From NCBI GenBank assembly GCA_018398575.1, contig JAGTXZ010000020.1, positions 124,001-188,000 on the forward strand: a DNA stretch of 64,000 bases, read 5' to 3'. Shown here piece by piece: positions 21,051-33,062 of this stretch. The notes beneath the pieces were generated by a model. The model worked only from the letters and a program-made list of their open reading frames with translations. It did no database searches and was not told where the DNA came from. Position numbers and translations under genes: made by a program. This DNA comes from Ampelomyces quisqualis. Taxonomy: Eukaryota; Ascomycota; Dothideomycetes; Pleosporales; Phaeosphaeriaceae. Numbering within the stretch: position 1 is the first letter of the stretch; each line of letters opens with the position of its first letter.

Positions 21051-21692
21051 TGAGGAGTTAGCTTTCTGCGTCGTCGAGATGGATGAATGACAAATGGCCC
21101 TGAAAAGCACGTAAAAAAATGAATGCGACAAAGAGAAGAACAATGGGTAGAATTTGAGAAAAGTATGGATTTGAGGCATCTAGATATTCGATGCTTCGAA
21201 ACGAGCAGTCAACCTATAATTTGCGACGTGTATCATCCACTAGTCTTTGAGACGCAATGGTGTAGCAGCAGATGTTGCGAGCCTAGCCTGGGCTCGCGAT
21301 AATCGCAAGTGGCTTTTCAGTGGTATTTTTGGATTTGTCTCCAAGTTCTCTACACAAGACGTCGGTCGCACATACAAGATGTCCAGAGTGCATGCGCAAT
21401 TGTGGTCATATCGCTGGAAGGTAGAGTGCGCTGCGGCCGAGGTTCCAGGCGACACCAGACAGCGCCAGTTTCAGAACACAATCCCAAAGGGATGTCGCGC
21501 GACAACCTCCCAGGGACTTCCTGTTCGTAATACGTGTCTGACCAATGACATATGAAACAAATTAATGATCACTCGCTGCAACGAAGGCAATTATGTTCAA
21601 ATGCAGAACAGAAACGCCAATTTTTCGGTCGGGGTCGTTGCGCCAATCGCACACGGAGTCACCATTTTAGCTAGCAAAAGCCACGATCATCC
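21051..21692. other. Intergenic between two minus-strand genes
   Basis: This covers the 5' leader of the ferric-reductase-like gene (left) and the 3' side of the Zn2Cys6 gene (right). Plus-strand ORFs at 21247-21555 show no motif. No RNA gene seen. Confidence 0.5.
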
Positions 21693-24452
21693 TCAAAAGT
21701 CGCCACCTAGATCGAAAGCCCAGAAGTCCGGGAAATTCCAACCTGTCAAATCGACTTGCATGTCTTGCAAGTTGTCAAATGTACCGACCATATCCTTGGA
21801 TACCAGTTCGTTAGGCGCTCCCATACCCATACCAGGCATTCCTGAGTAACCCACGTTCTGTTGCACGACAGAAGGCGTAGTTCCCGTGCCGGTGCTCTGA
21901 GCGACAGCGACGACTGTTCCGCTCCTTGGTGTCCTAACATCAGAAGGGGAGACGCTAGCCATTGTAGTCCGCAGGGAAGACGCAAAGCTGTTTCCGGGAT
22001 CCTTTTGCAGGGCAAGAACTCGGAACGCCAACGTCTGAAACCGATCCAAGGTCTTCCTGCACCTCACTTGAATGTCGTCGCTAGCACTCATGATGTGTGC
22101 GATAGATGTGGTTGGCGGCTTTGACGAAGACGGGGGCGGTAGCATACCGACCGCTGCCACCAGCAACCAATACTCCATGTACCCAGTGCCCATACGCATT
22201 ACCTTTTGCTCGTATACTGTAGTAGCGAGATCGAGGACATCGATGGCGGAAGTACATAACGTGCGAGCCAAGAAAGGCTCACTTGGCAAGAGAGCCAAAG
22301 ATACTTGGATTCCACGTGCCGAATCTATGGTTAGAGGCAAGTCTGCGAAATGATTCTGCGGTTCCACGAAGCCGTCGCGAGTCGGCGCTGCAGATGTGAC
22401 AGGACCATAAAGAACGCAGTTGCGATAGATGATCCGCGACAGGGTCAGTCCAACACGAAGGACATCGTTCCGCATGTTGTTCAAGACTAGAACACCCTTC
22501 GAGACCAGCTCGTCGTGAGCCATAATGATGGACCCCGAAGCATTGATACAGGCAGTGAGCGAGTAGATATATCGGTCGTTCTTATGCGCTAGACTTGCCC
22601 AAGGCTTGTGCAAAATGAGAAGAAACTGTCGCAGTTGAAGTTGCAACAGAGCGGTTGGTAGAGAGGCGCGTGCATCTTCCCATTTCGGAAGATCAGAGAG
22701 CAGCTCGTGTAGTTGAGCATCATAATGCATAACTTCCGAGTATGGCATTGTCTCCGATGGATTGTTGAGCAATTGCATGAGGTGGAGTCGGAGTGGAATT
22801 GACTGTCTCGATACGCTCAGAAATGACGCAGTCGTAAAGTGCTCGAGGGGCCGGCTGGCAGGTAAGTCCTGGGTCTCAGCAGAGAACGCCTCGTCTGGAA
22901 GATTTGCGGGGCACGGCGTGTCCCAGTACAGCCCGGTCAGCGAAGACTGCATGCCATTTTCGAGAGAAGACTGCATCTCCAAGTCCATGATGGTAACCCA
23001 CAAGCGCTTCTTCATGTCCTTTTCGAAAGGCGAGATTTTTCCTGTGGACAACAATGAAGGGTCTCGATGCATGCCAGAAGCCAAGGCTAGGCGAACAACA
23101 TCTCCGGACGCAATCCAGTCTAATCGCATGTTTAGCGAAATTCTCACGTCTCGTTCAAGGTTTTCTTACCTTGCTTCACCCTATCACAATTGACTCTCTT
23201 CGCGACAAGTGAGAGACATTGCAGCTGGAAGAACTGGAGGGTAAGTCGTTTTCGAGGTTGGCGGCCAATCCAAGTCTCGCAGACCTTGATGAGGTTAGAG
23301 GCCATTTGCCTGTCGGCAGTAGTATCGCCCTCGAAAACATCGTCTTTCGGGCTGAGACATTTGGTCGTGGCGCAGATGAGGAGCAAGATGACAGCAAAAC
23401 CTGGTTGGCCTGACTGACCGGATGGCTGTTCCCAGAAATTTTGATACTCCTTCCAGAACGATGGCCCGTGCAAGATTCTGTAGGTAGTTTCCCACGCCTG
23501 GAAATAGTTTGTGACTTGAACGTCGACGGTGGTACGATCTGGTAGCGCTGCAAATACTTCGTCGTCACTGCCGCGTATATGAGCATCCTTGTACTTGTTG
23601 GCGACTTTTCGCCGATCGCGGAACATCTTGAAGTCTGGCGAAAGTCAGGATGTCTTTCATCACGAGCAGCGTCGATCCTGTGCCTACCTGACTTGACACG
23701 CATGATGGAGTGGTCGATTGTGAGTGCTTCGCGCGTGAACGCTTGCAGCTCACGAAACTAGGGTGCGTCAGCACGTGACAGGCAACGGAAAGCAGCAACT
23801 CTACCTGCGCAATCGTGCTCATCACGCTGGTCGAGCCATGGAACTGCGTCTTGAAGCCTTTGCCGCGGAACATCATTTCTTCGCCGCCGTCGGGCTCGGC
23901 TGGCCTGGAGGTCCTGTAGACGGACGGATTGTCGCAGCCCTCCTTCTCGGCCAGCTTGCGCTCCAGCTCCGCGATGCGCCGCTCCTGCGCGCGCGCCTTG
24001 AAGCGCAGCGCATCGACCGAAGCAGTTCCGCCAGGCTGAGGGTCTTGTGCGACACTGTCTGCGAACGTGGCGGCGACATGATGGCCGTCGGCGTGCACGA
24101 CCCCGTTGTTGCCTGTGAAGTCCTCCAGCAAGCGCGGGTCATACGTGCACTGGTCGGCCCTGCCCGTCTTCTGGCAACGGCCGCAGACGGGATAGAGGCG
24201 GTCGCATTTCATCTTCCTGTTGCGACACGCAAAGCACGACAGCACCTTGCGCTTCTTGCTGGCGCGCTTCCCTCCTGGCGACCCGTCGTGGTCAGGCGAG
24301 TTCTCCCGCGAATCAGCATCGGGGCTGCGTGTAGACATTGGCGCGTCGACTGGGCGGCGGGATGCAGGAAATGCCAATATGGGGTGCTGGTGCGAGGTGG
24401 AGAGGTCGGATAAGGCGGACATGACGAGAGGTGCGGCGCGCTTCATCGTCAT
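21693..24452 (-). CDS. Zn2Cys6 fungal transcription factor with fungal_trans domain, 869 aa
   Basis: Exons are 24452-23805, 23757-23688, 23634-23170 and 23119-21693. Introns are 47, 53 and 50 bp with donors GTAGAG, GTAGGC and GTAAGA and acceptors CCTAG, GCCAG and ATTAG. All joins keep frame (2610 nt). The DNA-binding cluster near residue 75 reads CFACRNRKMKC-DRLYPVC-GRC...C, preceded by a GKRASKKRK basic run. A short coiled coil follows (RFKARAQERRIAELERKLAE), then the middle homology region with LLICATTKC, IASGDVVRLALASGMHRDPS and the KDMKKRLWVTIMDLEMQSSL helix typical of the family. The C-terminus is Gly/Met-rich and ends GWNFPDFWAFDLGGDF, an acidic/aromatic patch that could activate transcription. 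The regulator's targets cannot be read from the sequence, and no cluster genes sit nearby. Start could also be Met3 or Met11. Confidence 0.9.
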
Positions 24453-25520
24453 CGCCGACGCTAGTCCAGATCTGATGACTAAGCCATCGTCCCATCAGCC
24501 TCGCCGGTGGCCGAATCGGGAGCTGTGTGTACTTCGGAGAGAGCAGTGCTTGGGGGCCAAGAACGTGGTCTTCGAGGGTACTATTGTCATGTTGTACGTG
24601 TCGTGGTGTTGCAGGTCATGGCCATCGCGCTGAGAGGAGCCCAGGCAAGCCGTGTGCCGTTTCGATTTTGATACTCGGTGCCCGGCTTGCCCAAAAATAC
24701 GCCCAGGCGTGTGCGAGGACGGAATTCCATGTTTGGAACAGGTGCAGCAGAAGGCCCTGGTATGCTCTTTGCTATCACTGCAGAGGTTGCGCCTTGCGAT
24801 CGGGTTTGCGGTTGGTATGGTTGTGCGTGTGGTGTTTACGTACTGAAGGTGGTTGAGGTTGGTGTTGCGGTGGTGGAAAGGCTTGTGGAGGCGAGAGGCA
24901 GGCAGGCGCGGCAGGGGGCGCCCTCCTGTCTTGCTTTGTGTCCGTGCCCACGCTCTTCCTTAGCGTGCTGAGATTCTGTTTCCATCACAGATTTGCTTGG
25001 CTCCACTGTGATTCAGCTCCATTCTTCGACAATCCTCACTGTGCCTCTATCCTACTAACCCGGTTTCTGAGTCTTTGACCTCCATCGCCTAGCATGCTCC
25101 CTGCTACGTCTGCTGCAATAGACAACCGAAATCTTGTTTGCCTATGCCAACCAGTTGTACAGTGCCAGGACCTTGATTCATTCTTACTACTATGTCCTAG
25201 TAACTCAAGGTGCCGAGCCAATAGAGAAGCTTTGCTTGGCCGACTTGGCTACTATAGTCGGAACAATATGGCGTTGGGACTTCATCTATTCTCCAGCAGA
25301 AAGCGGGGAACCCACGTTTTTATGCAGACTTACGCCGCCGATCACAGTATGGATCCCCACTGCCGACTACCACCCGCCTTCGGTATTGCTACGAGAAACT
25401 CACACCATACGTAGCCTGATTTCTTGTCCGCTTGCAATAGCAGTTCCCCCAGTCTTCTCCGTGCTAGCATCCTCAAATTTGCGGTCTGGTGTTAAAGCCT
25501 TGCCACAAGCAGACTGAGTT
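24453..25520. other. Promoter region of the Zn2Cys6 gene; no supported gene
   Basis: ORFs of 60-127 codons on both strands (for example 24527-24856, 25134-25517) have no motif. A GTTGAGG/TTGCGGTGG-type purine-rich stretch lies near 24845-24920. The part from about 25100 may hold eroded sequence 5' of the GH7 pseudogene but I cannot recognise it. Confidence 0.45.
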
Positions 25521-25529
25521 TCCATCCAA

Positions 25530-26316
25530 AACAAGGATCTCGAACTGGATATGGACTCGCGATTTCCTGGTTTACCAGATTGACAGGGTAACTTTGAAGG
25601 CTGGTTGGCTTCGTCCAAACGGTGCAAATGCCGGTGTTGGCGGCCATGGCCCACGCTGCGCCGAGATAGACATCTGGGAAGCCAACTCCGTCAGCACGGC
25701 AGTAACTCCTCACGCCTGTAGCACAGTTGAACAGTCCCGCTGCGAAGCTGACAAGTGTGGTGGAACATACTCCGCAGACCACTATGCTGGCGTCTGCGAT
25801 CCCGATGGCTGCGACTTTAACAGCTACCGCATGGGTGTCAAGGACTTCTACGGCAAAGGCAAGATAGTTGACACCATCAAGAAGTTTACCGTCGTTACAC
25901 AATTTATTGGCACCGGCGACGCTATGGAAATCAAGCGCTTCTACGTCCAGGGCGGCAAGACTATTGCTCAGCCCGCTTCTACCATCCCCGGTGTTGAGGA
26001 CAACTCCGTCACCACCAAGTTCTTTAACCAACAGAGAGACGTATCACAAGACAGGTACACTTACAAGGAAAAGGGTGGAACGGCCAACATGGCCAAGGCT
26101 CTTGCGCAGGGCATGGTCCTTGTCATGTCGCTGTGAGATGATCACTACTCCAACATGCTCCAGCTCGACTCTACCTACCCCACCAACGAGAACCCCAACT
26201 CGGATCTTGGCAGCGGTCGTGGAGAGTGTGAGGTTCCATCTGGTGCTCCTGCTGATGTTGAAAGTCAGACCTACCCGAACATCAAGTTTGGGCCGATTCA
26301 ATCTACATTCGGGTAG
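25530..26316 (+). pseudogene. GH7 cellobiohydrolase/endoglucanase, 5'-truncated pseudogene
   Basis: GH7 enzymes are secreted cellulases of about 430-460 aa that retain anomeric configuration. Here only the C-terminal two-thirds is visible. It contains the catalytic block CAEIDIWEAN (nucleophile Glu and acid/base Glu both intact, as in the E-x-D-x-x-E family motif), GVCDPDGCDFNSYRMG, KFTVVTQFIGTGD, a Gly/Lys KTIAQP segment and an end FGPIQSTFG followed by a stop. No signal peptide, start or N-terminal third is present. A TGA at 26134-26136 replaces the Trp codon expected just before DDHYSNML, a G-to-A change, and the next conserved Trp reads Gln. No cellulose-binding module or linker follows. 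Two defects mean no full enzyme; the stretch upstream of about 25600 is eroded. Confidence 0.85.
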
Positions 26317-26467
26317 ATGTCGTACATATCACCAAGTTATTAGATGTGTACATAGGATAAAGGGTTTCCAGGGAAAGCAAGATAAGATGAGGATAGTTAC
26401 TCGTTGAACCCAAGAGATAGGACAGCAGGGGAGGACAGTTGTAAACAAGATACATTAGTCTAAATAC

Positions 26468-27062
26468 GAATGTACGAGCCGAAACACCTTTCAGGCTTTC
26501 ATCATGAATTTTCAATCACGAACCCGAGGTAAACGTTCAACGTCGCTCCCCCTCACGCCGAGAGCTACTTGTCCGTTTATAATTCAAATAAACGTGAGAG
26601 GGAATTGTTGCTCTAGGCTAGGAGGCTGAGTCACCGCCATGAGAAGGGCGGGACTTGATGCCTTGCAACTTTGAAGTTGCGTCTAGCCGGTACTTGAAGC
26701 GTAGTGCAAAGCAGAACGCGAAAGGGTAGGGCAAGGAAATCGGAGAATAAAGTGAGAGGGAGGTAAAAGAGGCAGAAAAGGATGGAAAAAACTTACATTA
26801 CTCAGCAAATATGTAAGGATGTACGAGCTGAAAGGCACCCGTTAAAGTCGTCATGCGTTGCAGCACCCAACTCCAAGGTTAATGTCCAGCGTCGCGCCCT
26901 GATCGTCCCGTCACCGATCTTTTATCTGCTGCAACAGTCGGTTACGCCAGAACACTGCTACTAAACTTGCGTGCGATCGGCGAGTCGGAACAGGGCTTGT
27001 TAATCTAGGCTTGGAGGCTAGGTCACTGCCATGGAGAGGTAGGACTTGGTGCCGTGCACGAG
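26468..27062. repeat. Diverged direct repeat, about 200 bp, spacing about 350-390 bp
   Basis: Copy one (about 26468-26670) starts TGTACGAGCCGAAA, passes through GTTCAACGTCGC, then CTAGGCTAGGAGGCTG, and ends GACTTGATGCCTTGCA. Copy two (about 26818-27062) shows the same four anchors in order: TGTACGAGCTGAAA, GTCCAGCGTCGC, CTAGGCTTGGAGGCTA, GACTTGGTGCCGTGCA. Differences include many transitions and small indels. It lies just downstream of the GH7 pseudogene. The nature of the repeat is unknown. Confidence 0.65.
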
Positions 27063-28500
27063 CCACATATGTGATGTGCGTAAGGAGGAGGTAGGGAGGA
27101 CGAGATAGATCTGGACGACTATTAGCTTGAAGGTACAGGAAGTATGTTAGGGTTCAGGGGAGATGTAGGACTTGTGTATCTTTGTTTCTTTCGTCGAGGC
27201 GGTGGATAAAGCCCAAAATGGGTGTAAAGGTCGACAATAGCTGTAAGAACAAGTGTGTCTGGTTGCGTGAAGCTATTAAACAAGCAACAACGCTGTGCAA
27301 CAAAGGTTGTTTGTGATAGGTTAGCAAAGTATCAGTTCACATATTTTGGGAGGAGAACTTATCTTGCGCCTCTATTCGCCGCGACAGAGCGATCATTAAT
27401 ACCAATCTCTATAATCAAAATGTAGACCAGACTTCTTCGCAAATCCCAAGAGTCTAGGGGTAAAGAGTTGCGTTTTTAGTCACCTTGGCCGCTCGCTCGA
27501 ATGCACGGGTGACTCATCGACCTTGCGGTCGAGGGTACTCCCAGCGCAGAGAGTGCAGTAGAGCAATGTTAATCTAGGGCGCTTCGTGCACGAACAGCGC
27601 CACTGACCAGACTACTGCTCGCTAACTGGCGCCCACAATATACGAGATCGAATGATACTTACTAGCTTACCGCAGCCTGCTCTATAGGTCTGATGTAAGG
27701 CCTTTCTCTGTCTGCCGTCGCTCCATTCTCACCAAGCTCACTTGTGTCGCGTCTGCGTTCAGAGGCGCTGCATCGCGACGGGCGAGTCCATGAAGGAGGG
27801 AGAAGAGGGAAAGAAGTAAGCTGAAGGGCACCTGCTATAATCGCTGATGCGATCGAAGTTGGCAGAGCGTGTAGCGGCCGACAGCAGCGCCCAAATTATG
27901 GCAGTGATAGGGGTGTAGGACCATAAGGGAGGTAAGAAGAAGTAGCAGAGACTGCGATGCGAAGGTAGAAATAGTGATTTGAAATGTAAAATTTACAGGT
28001 ATTGTTTTGTGACAAGGAAAATTGCAATAGAAAGGGCTCGAAGAAAAAGTTGTGCGTTTGTTCAACCCGTTACCAAGGCAAAAACGCTAACCGCTTTCGG
28101 CCGCCCGCATACCAGTAGTGACGGCCAAGTCCACCTTCACGTTGAACTTTTTTCTTTGGTAAATACTACAACACACGAGGGAAGAATAAGCTTCTAATCG
28201 CTTAAGACTCTATACTAATCGCTAGAAAGTGTTCAACCCACCGATCAACCCTAAGTTTTATTCTCTCTCCGCTTCTACCACAACCACTACCTCCACAACC
28301 TCCAAGACAGAGGAAATACAGATGGCGCACCTGATATGGGTCGCAATTGAGGAGGCAGTTATAGAACTAGGCGCCTGGGTGCTTCTTTCTATGCTATTGG
28401 CAAGGGCATGGTTTGGTCCTTGGTTTGGCGTCGCGGTTGAATAGCAGTAGAACTGGGTTCACTAAACAAGATACCCTTGATATCAATACATGTAACAAAT
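27063..28500. other. No supported gene
   Basis: Short ORFs (27835-28065, 27979-28197, 28229-28444) have no motif. The plus-strand 28229-28444 frame is Thr/Ser-rich and starts from a non-ATG codon. I see no tRNA or other RNA gene. Confidence 0.45.
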
Positions 28501-30270
28501 AGGGACAGTTTTGAAGCGGTAAGAGTGCCTGCAATATGTATCGAGAAACTCTGCTCTGCCCAGATCCTCTCCTGTAATGTTCCTACACATTACTATTGCT
28601 GTGCTCGTGATTAAGCTTGATATCTCTGATTCTACTTTGCCTATGTAGCCTCTACAAGAGGCATAGATGTTTCCGCACGCATTCTCTGTTAATTAGGCCG
28701 CTATTTCTATAGCTTTAAGCTTATTGCCCTTGACTTGTACTTTTTGGCCAACGTCCCATAACAGCTTGTTAGTGCTCTCTATCTATCCGTTTATACCCTT
28801 TAAGCTCCTCCTTATCGTATAACGCCTTTGAATCCTTAGCCTCTTAGCAAACTTCTACAGCGCCGTCACTGTTAGCGGGCTGCGTCCCAGCTTCTGCTAC
28901 TCCAACCCGCTGTCCGTTTTGCCATCAAAATCTCACATGCGGGGATTTATTAGAAGGCCTATAAGCCCTTGTCGTTTCTGCTTCTAGTCCTCGCACGTGA
29001 GCTCTGTCGTGACATATGGCGCTACCATTTTGTCGCCGGTAGAGATGGCGCGTGTCGCTCGCAGGAGAAGAAGGTTACAGAGGAAGTAGCGGACGGAGTT
29101 TAGCAGACAGAAATAACTGATGTAGAAGTTTCTAATAAAGGATAGCAGTGCTAGAGTTCTTGTGCACTTTAACCAAGCGAATAGGTGCAGTAAAACAGTT
29201 GCGACGGCAGATTTACTCGACACGAAAACTGCAACGGCTAGTCTCTACTTCAGCGGAGTGCAACGAAGAATATATTGAGAACGATAGCAGCCCTTACACA
29301 TCAATAGGAAAGTCCTTATCAACGACTACCCCCAGCCTTGCTAGTCCTACTAATCGCCGTCTTTCATGTCGAAGAAAGCCTTCCTTACACTAGGTTTGCC
29401 ACCAAGCCTCTGAAACACCTGGCAGGAAAGCAGCTCGCCAGCTCTATCAGCCGCAGTAGCATCTCTAAGACTGTACGATGAGAAATCATTACCCTGATCT
29501 TCTACAAGGTAACCTAAAAGTACGAACACTTTCTCAGCTATTGTGAGATCGCTAGTCTTGTAGGACGGCTTCTAAAACAGGCCGCGACCGAGATGCTTGT
29601 TTTTCGCAGAAAATTTTGAGAAGTTGTAGTCGGCTTGGGTTTAGGAGGTGCCCAGGTCAAATCGACTACGAGCGGAGAGGTCATAGAGGGATCCGGGAAG
29701 CTAACAAGCTATACCAAAGAGGTATCTATTACTGTAGCTTTACAGTTATACTTTGGAATTGTTAAGGTCCAAATACTTGGTAGGTGAGCGGAGAGGTAGG
29801 GAAGATAAAAGCCGCTCGAGCAAGGGCGCCTGCTGCGGCATCAAAACAGAGAGTTGAATAATGTCCACGCCTTATCTTTTAGGGTAGCGGTAGTTCACCC
29901 CGCTCGAGTAAAAACCCTCGGCAACAAGGATTGAGATACCTCGCTTGTAATCTCAATAGCTAGCTTATTGCGTATTGATATGATTGCCTCGCTCGCCATT
30001 CGAACGCTCTTTGAAACCTCTTCTTTAGTAAATTGTGTTACCCTCCGTCTGCCACTCTTTTGCTAAACTGGACATAGAGGTGTTCTTCTGGAAGTGGCTA
30101 AAGAACTGTAGTCAAAACGCAACCTATATCGAATTTTGGTTACTCCTCTTTAATCTCCTACCCTAAGCACCTCTACAATCAGTCTGCATTCTAAGTGTCC
30201 ACGCGGTGTTCATTGCATAAAGTAGGTAGTCACACGACTTGTTTAAGCGAGCTGGCTGGTAAGGTGGCCT
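28501..30270. other. Decayed repeat-like sequence, origin unknown
   Basis: Minus-strand fragments such as ESTNKLLWDVGQKVQVKGNK (about 28740-28790) and KRLRIQRRYTIRR (about 28810-28855) read like protein but are broken by stops and frameshifts, and the same holds for plus-strand pieces at 29150-29390. They look like remnants of a mobile element or host-repeat gene, but I cannot name the family. Confidence 0.35.
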
Positions 30271-30563
30271 ATGAACAGGTTACAACAGGAAGCGATAAAT
30301 CGAAGGGCATTCCTAGTTGCCGTGGGGAGAATTGAACTCAAATTTGAATTGGGGAAAGTTACACCAATGTCGCAAGTGGCTGCGACTGGCGTGCCAGTAA
30401 AAGACGCCTATTTCCATCCACGTGCTCAGGCAAGAGCTTCCACGAACCTCAAATTACCAACCTTCAATATACCGGTGCAGAACACCACAAGCTTAGCGCG
30501 CACAAGCTTGTGTATCTTACACTCCTCTGCTACCCAAAGTTTATGCCGTCTTAATCTTACTTC

Positions 30564-30615
30564 TGTAACATCTCTCCAGCCACTCAAGTTGTAACATCTG
30601 TCCAGCCACTCAAGT
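30564..30615. repeat. 26-bp tandem duplication
   Basis: Two adjacent 26-bp units starting TGTAACATCT and ending CCACTCAAGT lie at 30564-30589 and 30590-30615, differing by one C/G transversion. They lie 42 bp past the stop codon of the minus-strand gene. Confidence 0.85.
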
Positions 30616-30656
30616 TGTCTTCGCTCCGACGCTGCTCGTAGCCTTTTGAGATTGGC

Positions 30657-31432
30657 CTAGCCAATAAAGTTTCCGTTCCGTTCGTACTTCTCTGGGAAGT
30701 CGTTGCGAGGAAACAGCTTCTCGTCGAGGTTGCGAACGCCCTTGGAACCCAAGCCTGCGGCATAGGACATGTTCACAATCCGCTCCCAATCTGGATGGAC
30801 TTCTAAGTATGTATTAGCGTTTTTTGAGTTGCCTGTTATGCAGAGAGGACTTACCCCACTTAACGCATTGACAGCCTTGATACTCGAGGCCGCACTTCGA
30901 GTAAGAATACATGACTGGACGATGGTGGCAGCGACACCAGCGGTAATGATCGAGGAAAAAGCATCTCAGGGAGAAAGTCTCAGCACCGCAATATGTGCTA
31001 GAGCAAGTAAGCAAATGTTTTGAAATTCGTGAGAAGCGCTCACCACTTGCGCTTATCCCCTGGATGCCTGTTCTGGTGCTTCTTCGCGATAGCTTCAATG
31101 GCGAAAGGCAAAAAGCCCGCGTTCTCGGAGCTGCCATGGGACCTGGGAGGTTGGGCGATGGATGGGGGAGGATGGCTGCGTGTTGCCTGCTGAACGTTGT
31201 GCAATCCAGGTTGTAGAGCAGGGTTGGTATTGCGGCCAACCGGCGCGAGCATAGACTGTAACGGAGCATGAACGGCACTGCTTTCAGAACGCGCAGCGGT
31301 GTTTCTCTCAAGTTGTGACACGCGGCACTCGAGGGCGTTGAAGCGGGCGCTAACATTGTCCTCGAGAGCCTGGAACTGGTTTCCCAGCGCTTGGATCATG
31401 CCATAAATCTGGTTTATCTGATCTTGGCTCAT
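30657..31432 (-). CDS. Hypothetical protein with coiled coil and Cys-rich segment, three exons, 225 aa
   Basis: Exons are 31432-31044, 30997-30855 and 30802-30657. Introns are 46 bp (donor GTGAGC, acceptor CTCTAG) and 52 bp (consensus donor GTAAGT, branch CGCTAATAC, acceptor CTTAG). All joins keep frame. The first 50 residues (MSQDQINQIYGMIQALGNQF onward) form a heptad-like coiled coil. A Pro/Ser/Gln-rich linker follows. A basic KHQNRHPGDKRKC then leads into a cysteine- and histidine-rich region (CTYCGAE, RWCRCHH, KCGLEYQGCQC) that looks zinc-binding. The C-terminus carries HPDWERIVNMSYAAG. An upstream in-frame ATG at 31537 would add 35 residues. Nuclear or nucleic-acid function is conceivable from the basic and zinc-like parts but not shown. 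Family not recognised. The splice sites make this more than a chance ORF. Confidence 0.7.
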
Positions 31433-31686
31433 GGTGACGCAAGATATTCTGGCTGGGGCTGGTGGTAGTCTTGGTTGTGGTTGAGAAAGTGGGCGGGCGA
31501 GGTGGTGACTCGTGAGTATCGTCGACGCGGAAAACAATGCGGACTTTAAGAGATTCTCATCAACGTCATCAATGCTAACGAATTACATAATCGGAAGCAT
31601 AAAAGCCATAATAGTGAATACGAGCAGATCTTAACGCCTTTTTTGATTGCTATGAAGAGAAAGCTAAAAAAAAAGCTTTCGTGGTA

Positions 31687-32194
31687 TCATGCTACAAAAT
31701 CAAAAGCAAGCGGACACGCCGACACACCCATGGTATCGAACTCCTCCAGCCAAAACTGCGCCTGCTCCCGAGTACGTCGCAGGGCCCAGACACTGCTTGA
31801 TTTTTGTTAGTAAGTGTTTTTGAAAATAAAATTCCTGTTGTACACTTACTCAAGGTCTTCACACGTCAAAGTGGTGCCGACACTCTCCCAGACGCTCCTT
31901 AAGCTTTTGCACACGTCCGGCGATAGGGGCTCGGACGAGCGCGGTCGTGCGGTGCTCGAGCTCGAAGATTGCCGCTTCGATGAGCTTTACCTTGTTATTG
32001 ACGAGCTCAACGTGGCACTTGGTGACCACGTCGTCGCCGTGAACTTCATGCTCGCGAGCGGTCTCGGAGAGGAAGTCGAGTAGGTCCTTGAAGTGCTGCT
32101 CAGCGCGGCGGATAACGACGAGGGGGCGGTATGACGGGACGCCGTTGAGGAATGGCACGAGTACCGGGATGACGGGGAGTTCGTTGCTCGACAT
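31687..32194 (-). CDS. Hypothetical helical protein, two exons, 145 aa
   Basis: Exons are 32194-31863 and 31792-31687. The 70-bp intron has donor GTGAAG, branch TACTAAC and acceptor AGCAG, phase 2. Reading on without splicing hits a TGA at once, whereas splicing gives a continuation (WALRRTREQAQFWLEEFDTM) that is clearly protein-like. The start at 32194 (MSSNELPVIPVLVP) is the first ATG; the frame is open further but from a GTG. The product is mostly helical and rich in Glu, Arg and His, with repeated leucine spacing in the LLDFLSETAREHEV and VKLIEAAIFELEHRT segments that could form a coiled coil. No signal peptide or motif I can name. It lies 255 bp downstream of the start of the 225-aa gene, in the same orientation. 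Confidence 0.65.
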
Positions 32195-33062
32195 GCTGTT
32201 GTCGAGGAGAGGCGCGGAGGCGGAGATTGGAGAGCGAAGAGGGAGAGAAGTGGATAGCGAAGATTTCTTTGAGGAGTGATTGTGGGTCTGATGTGCCACT
32301 GTTACTTCTCAAATCGACGACTGAGTGGCTGTAGACAAGAAGGCGTTCGCAAACTTGAAGACAGAAGGTGAAAGGTTAGTAGAAGCTCTTATATACTAGG
32401 AGCCGGATCTGCTTCAAAGGTGAGCGAGACAGTGAGCAAGAGTGCCACAATACGACATTCACCTTGAAACCCAATAGCTTCCATGGATTTCTAACGCACG
32501 GTCACCTTGTATCGTCGTCATTAGCAGTCAGTCCCTGAGCACCACGCGATAGACGAGCACGTGAAACCTTAGCGTAGCCAAGATTTCTAGGAGTATATAA
32601 GGTCCACAGGCAGCCGTAAACCTTTCCCTCTTCTCTATGGCCCAACGTTCCAGCTGCTGCCTATTAGCTGTGGTTGTTGACCAGTTGCCATACTTTGAGA
32701 TTGACAGGATCTGTACAAATTTGTGCTGTTGCTTCTTTGTAGCTGGTGCAATCAGGGCGGCTCCGACATTCCTTTCGTTACTAATATCCATGTGTTTTAC
32801 TCATCTTTGTTCCTATTTGGTGATTTTTGTGCCACATTCTTCTTGTGAAAGTCCTACGCTATGACCTAATATCAATGTGGAGTTCTTGCTTTCTGAGCTT
32901 CTCTACTTCCTCGTCGTCCTATATTCTCGTGTCAGCGACGTAGTATATTTAACTCTTTACGTTCTTCAAGTGCCACCTTGTACACGTTTCTAAACTTGTA
33001 AGAAAGTTTGAAACATCCTGTAATAGTGTGTAGAGCCAACGACACCGTCAGATTGCAAGTCA
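32195..33062. other. No supported gene
   Basis: The left end is the leader of the 145-aa gene. A minus-strand frame at 32528-32791 and a plus-strand frame at 32637-32864 oppose each other and show no motif. Confidence 0.45.

Noticed and set aside
23763..24413. 216-codon plus-strand ORF
   Set aside because: Antisense shadow of the GC-rich first exon of the Zn2Cys6 gene; Ala/Leu/Arg-rich with no domain.
30271..30594. 107-codon plus-strand ORF
   Set aside because: No motif, no splice support and it ends in a tandem duplication; could not be supported as a gene.
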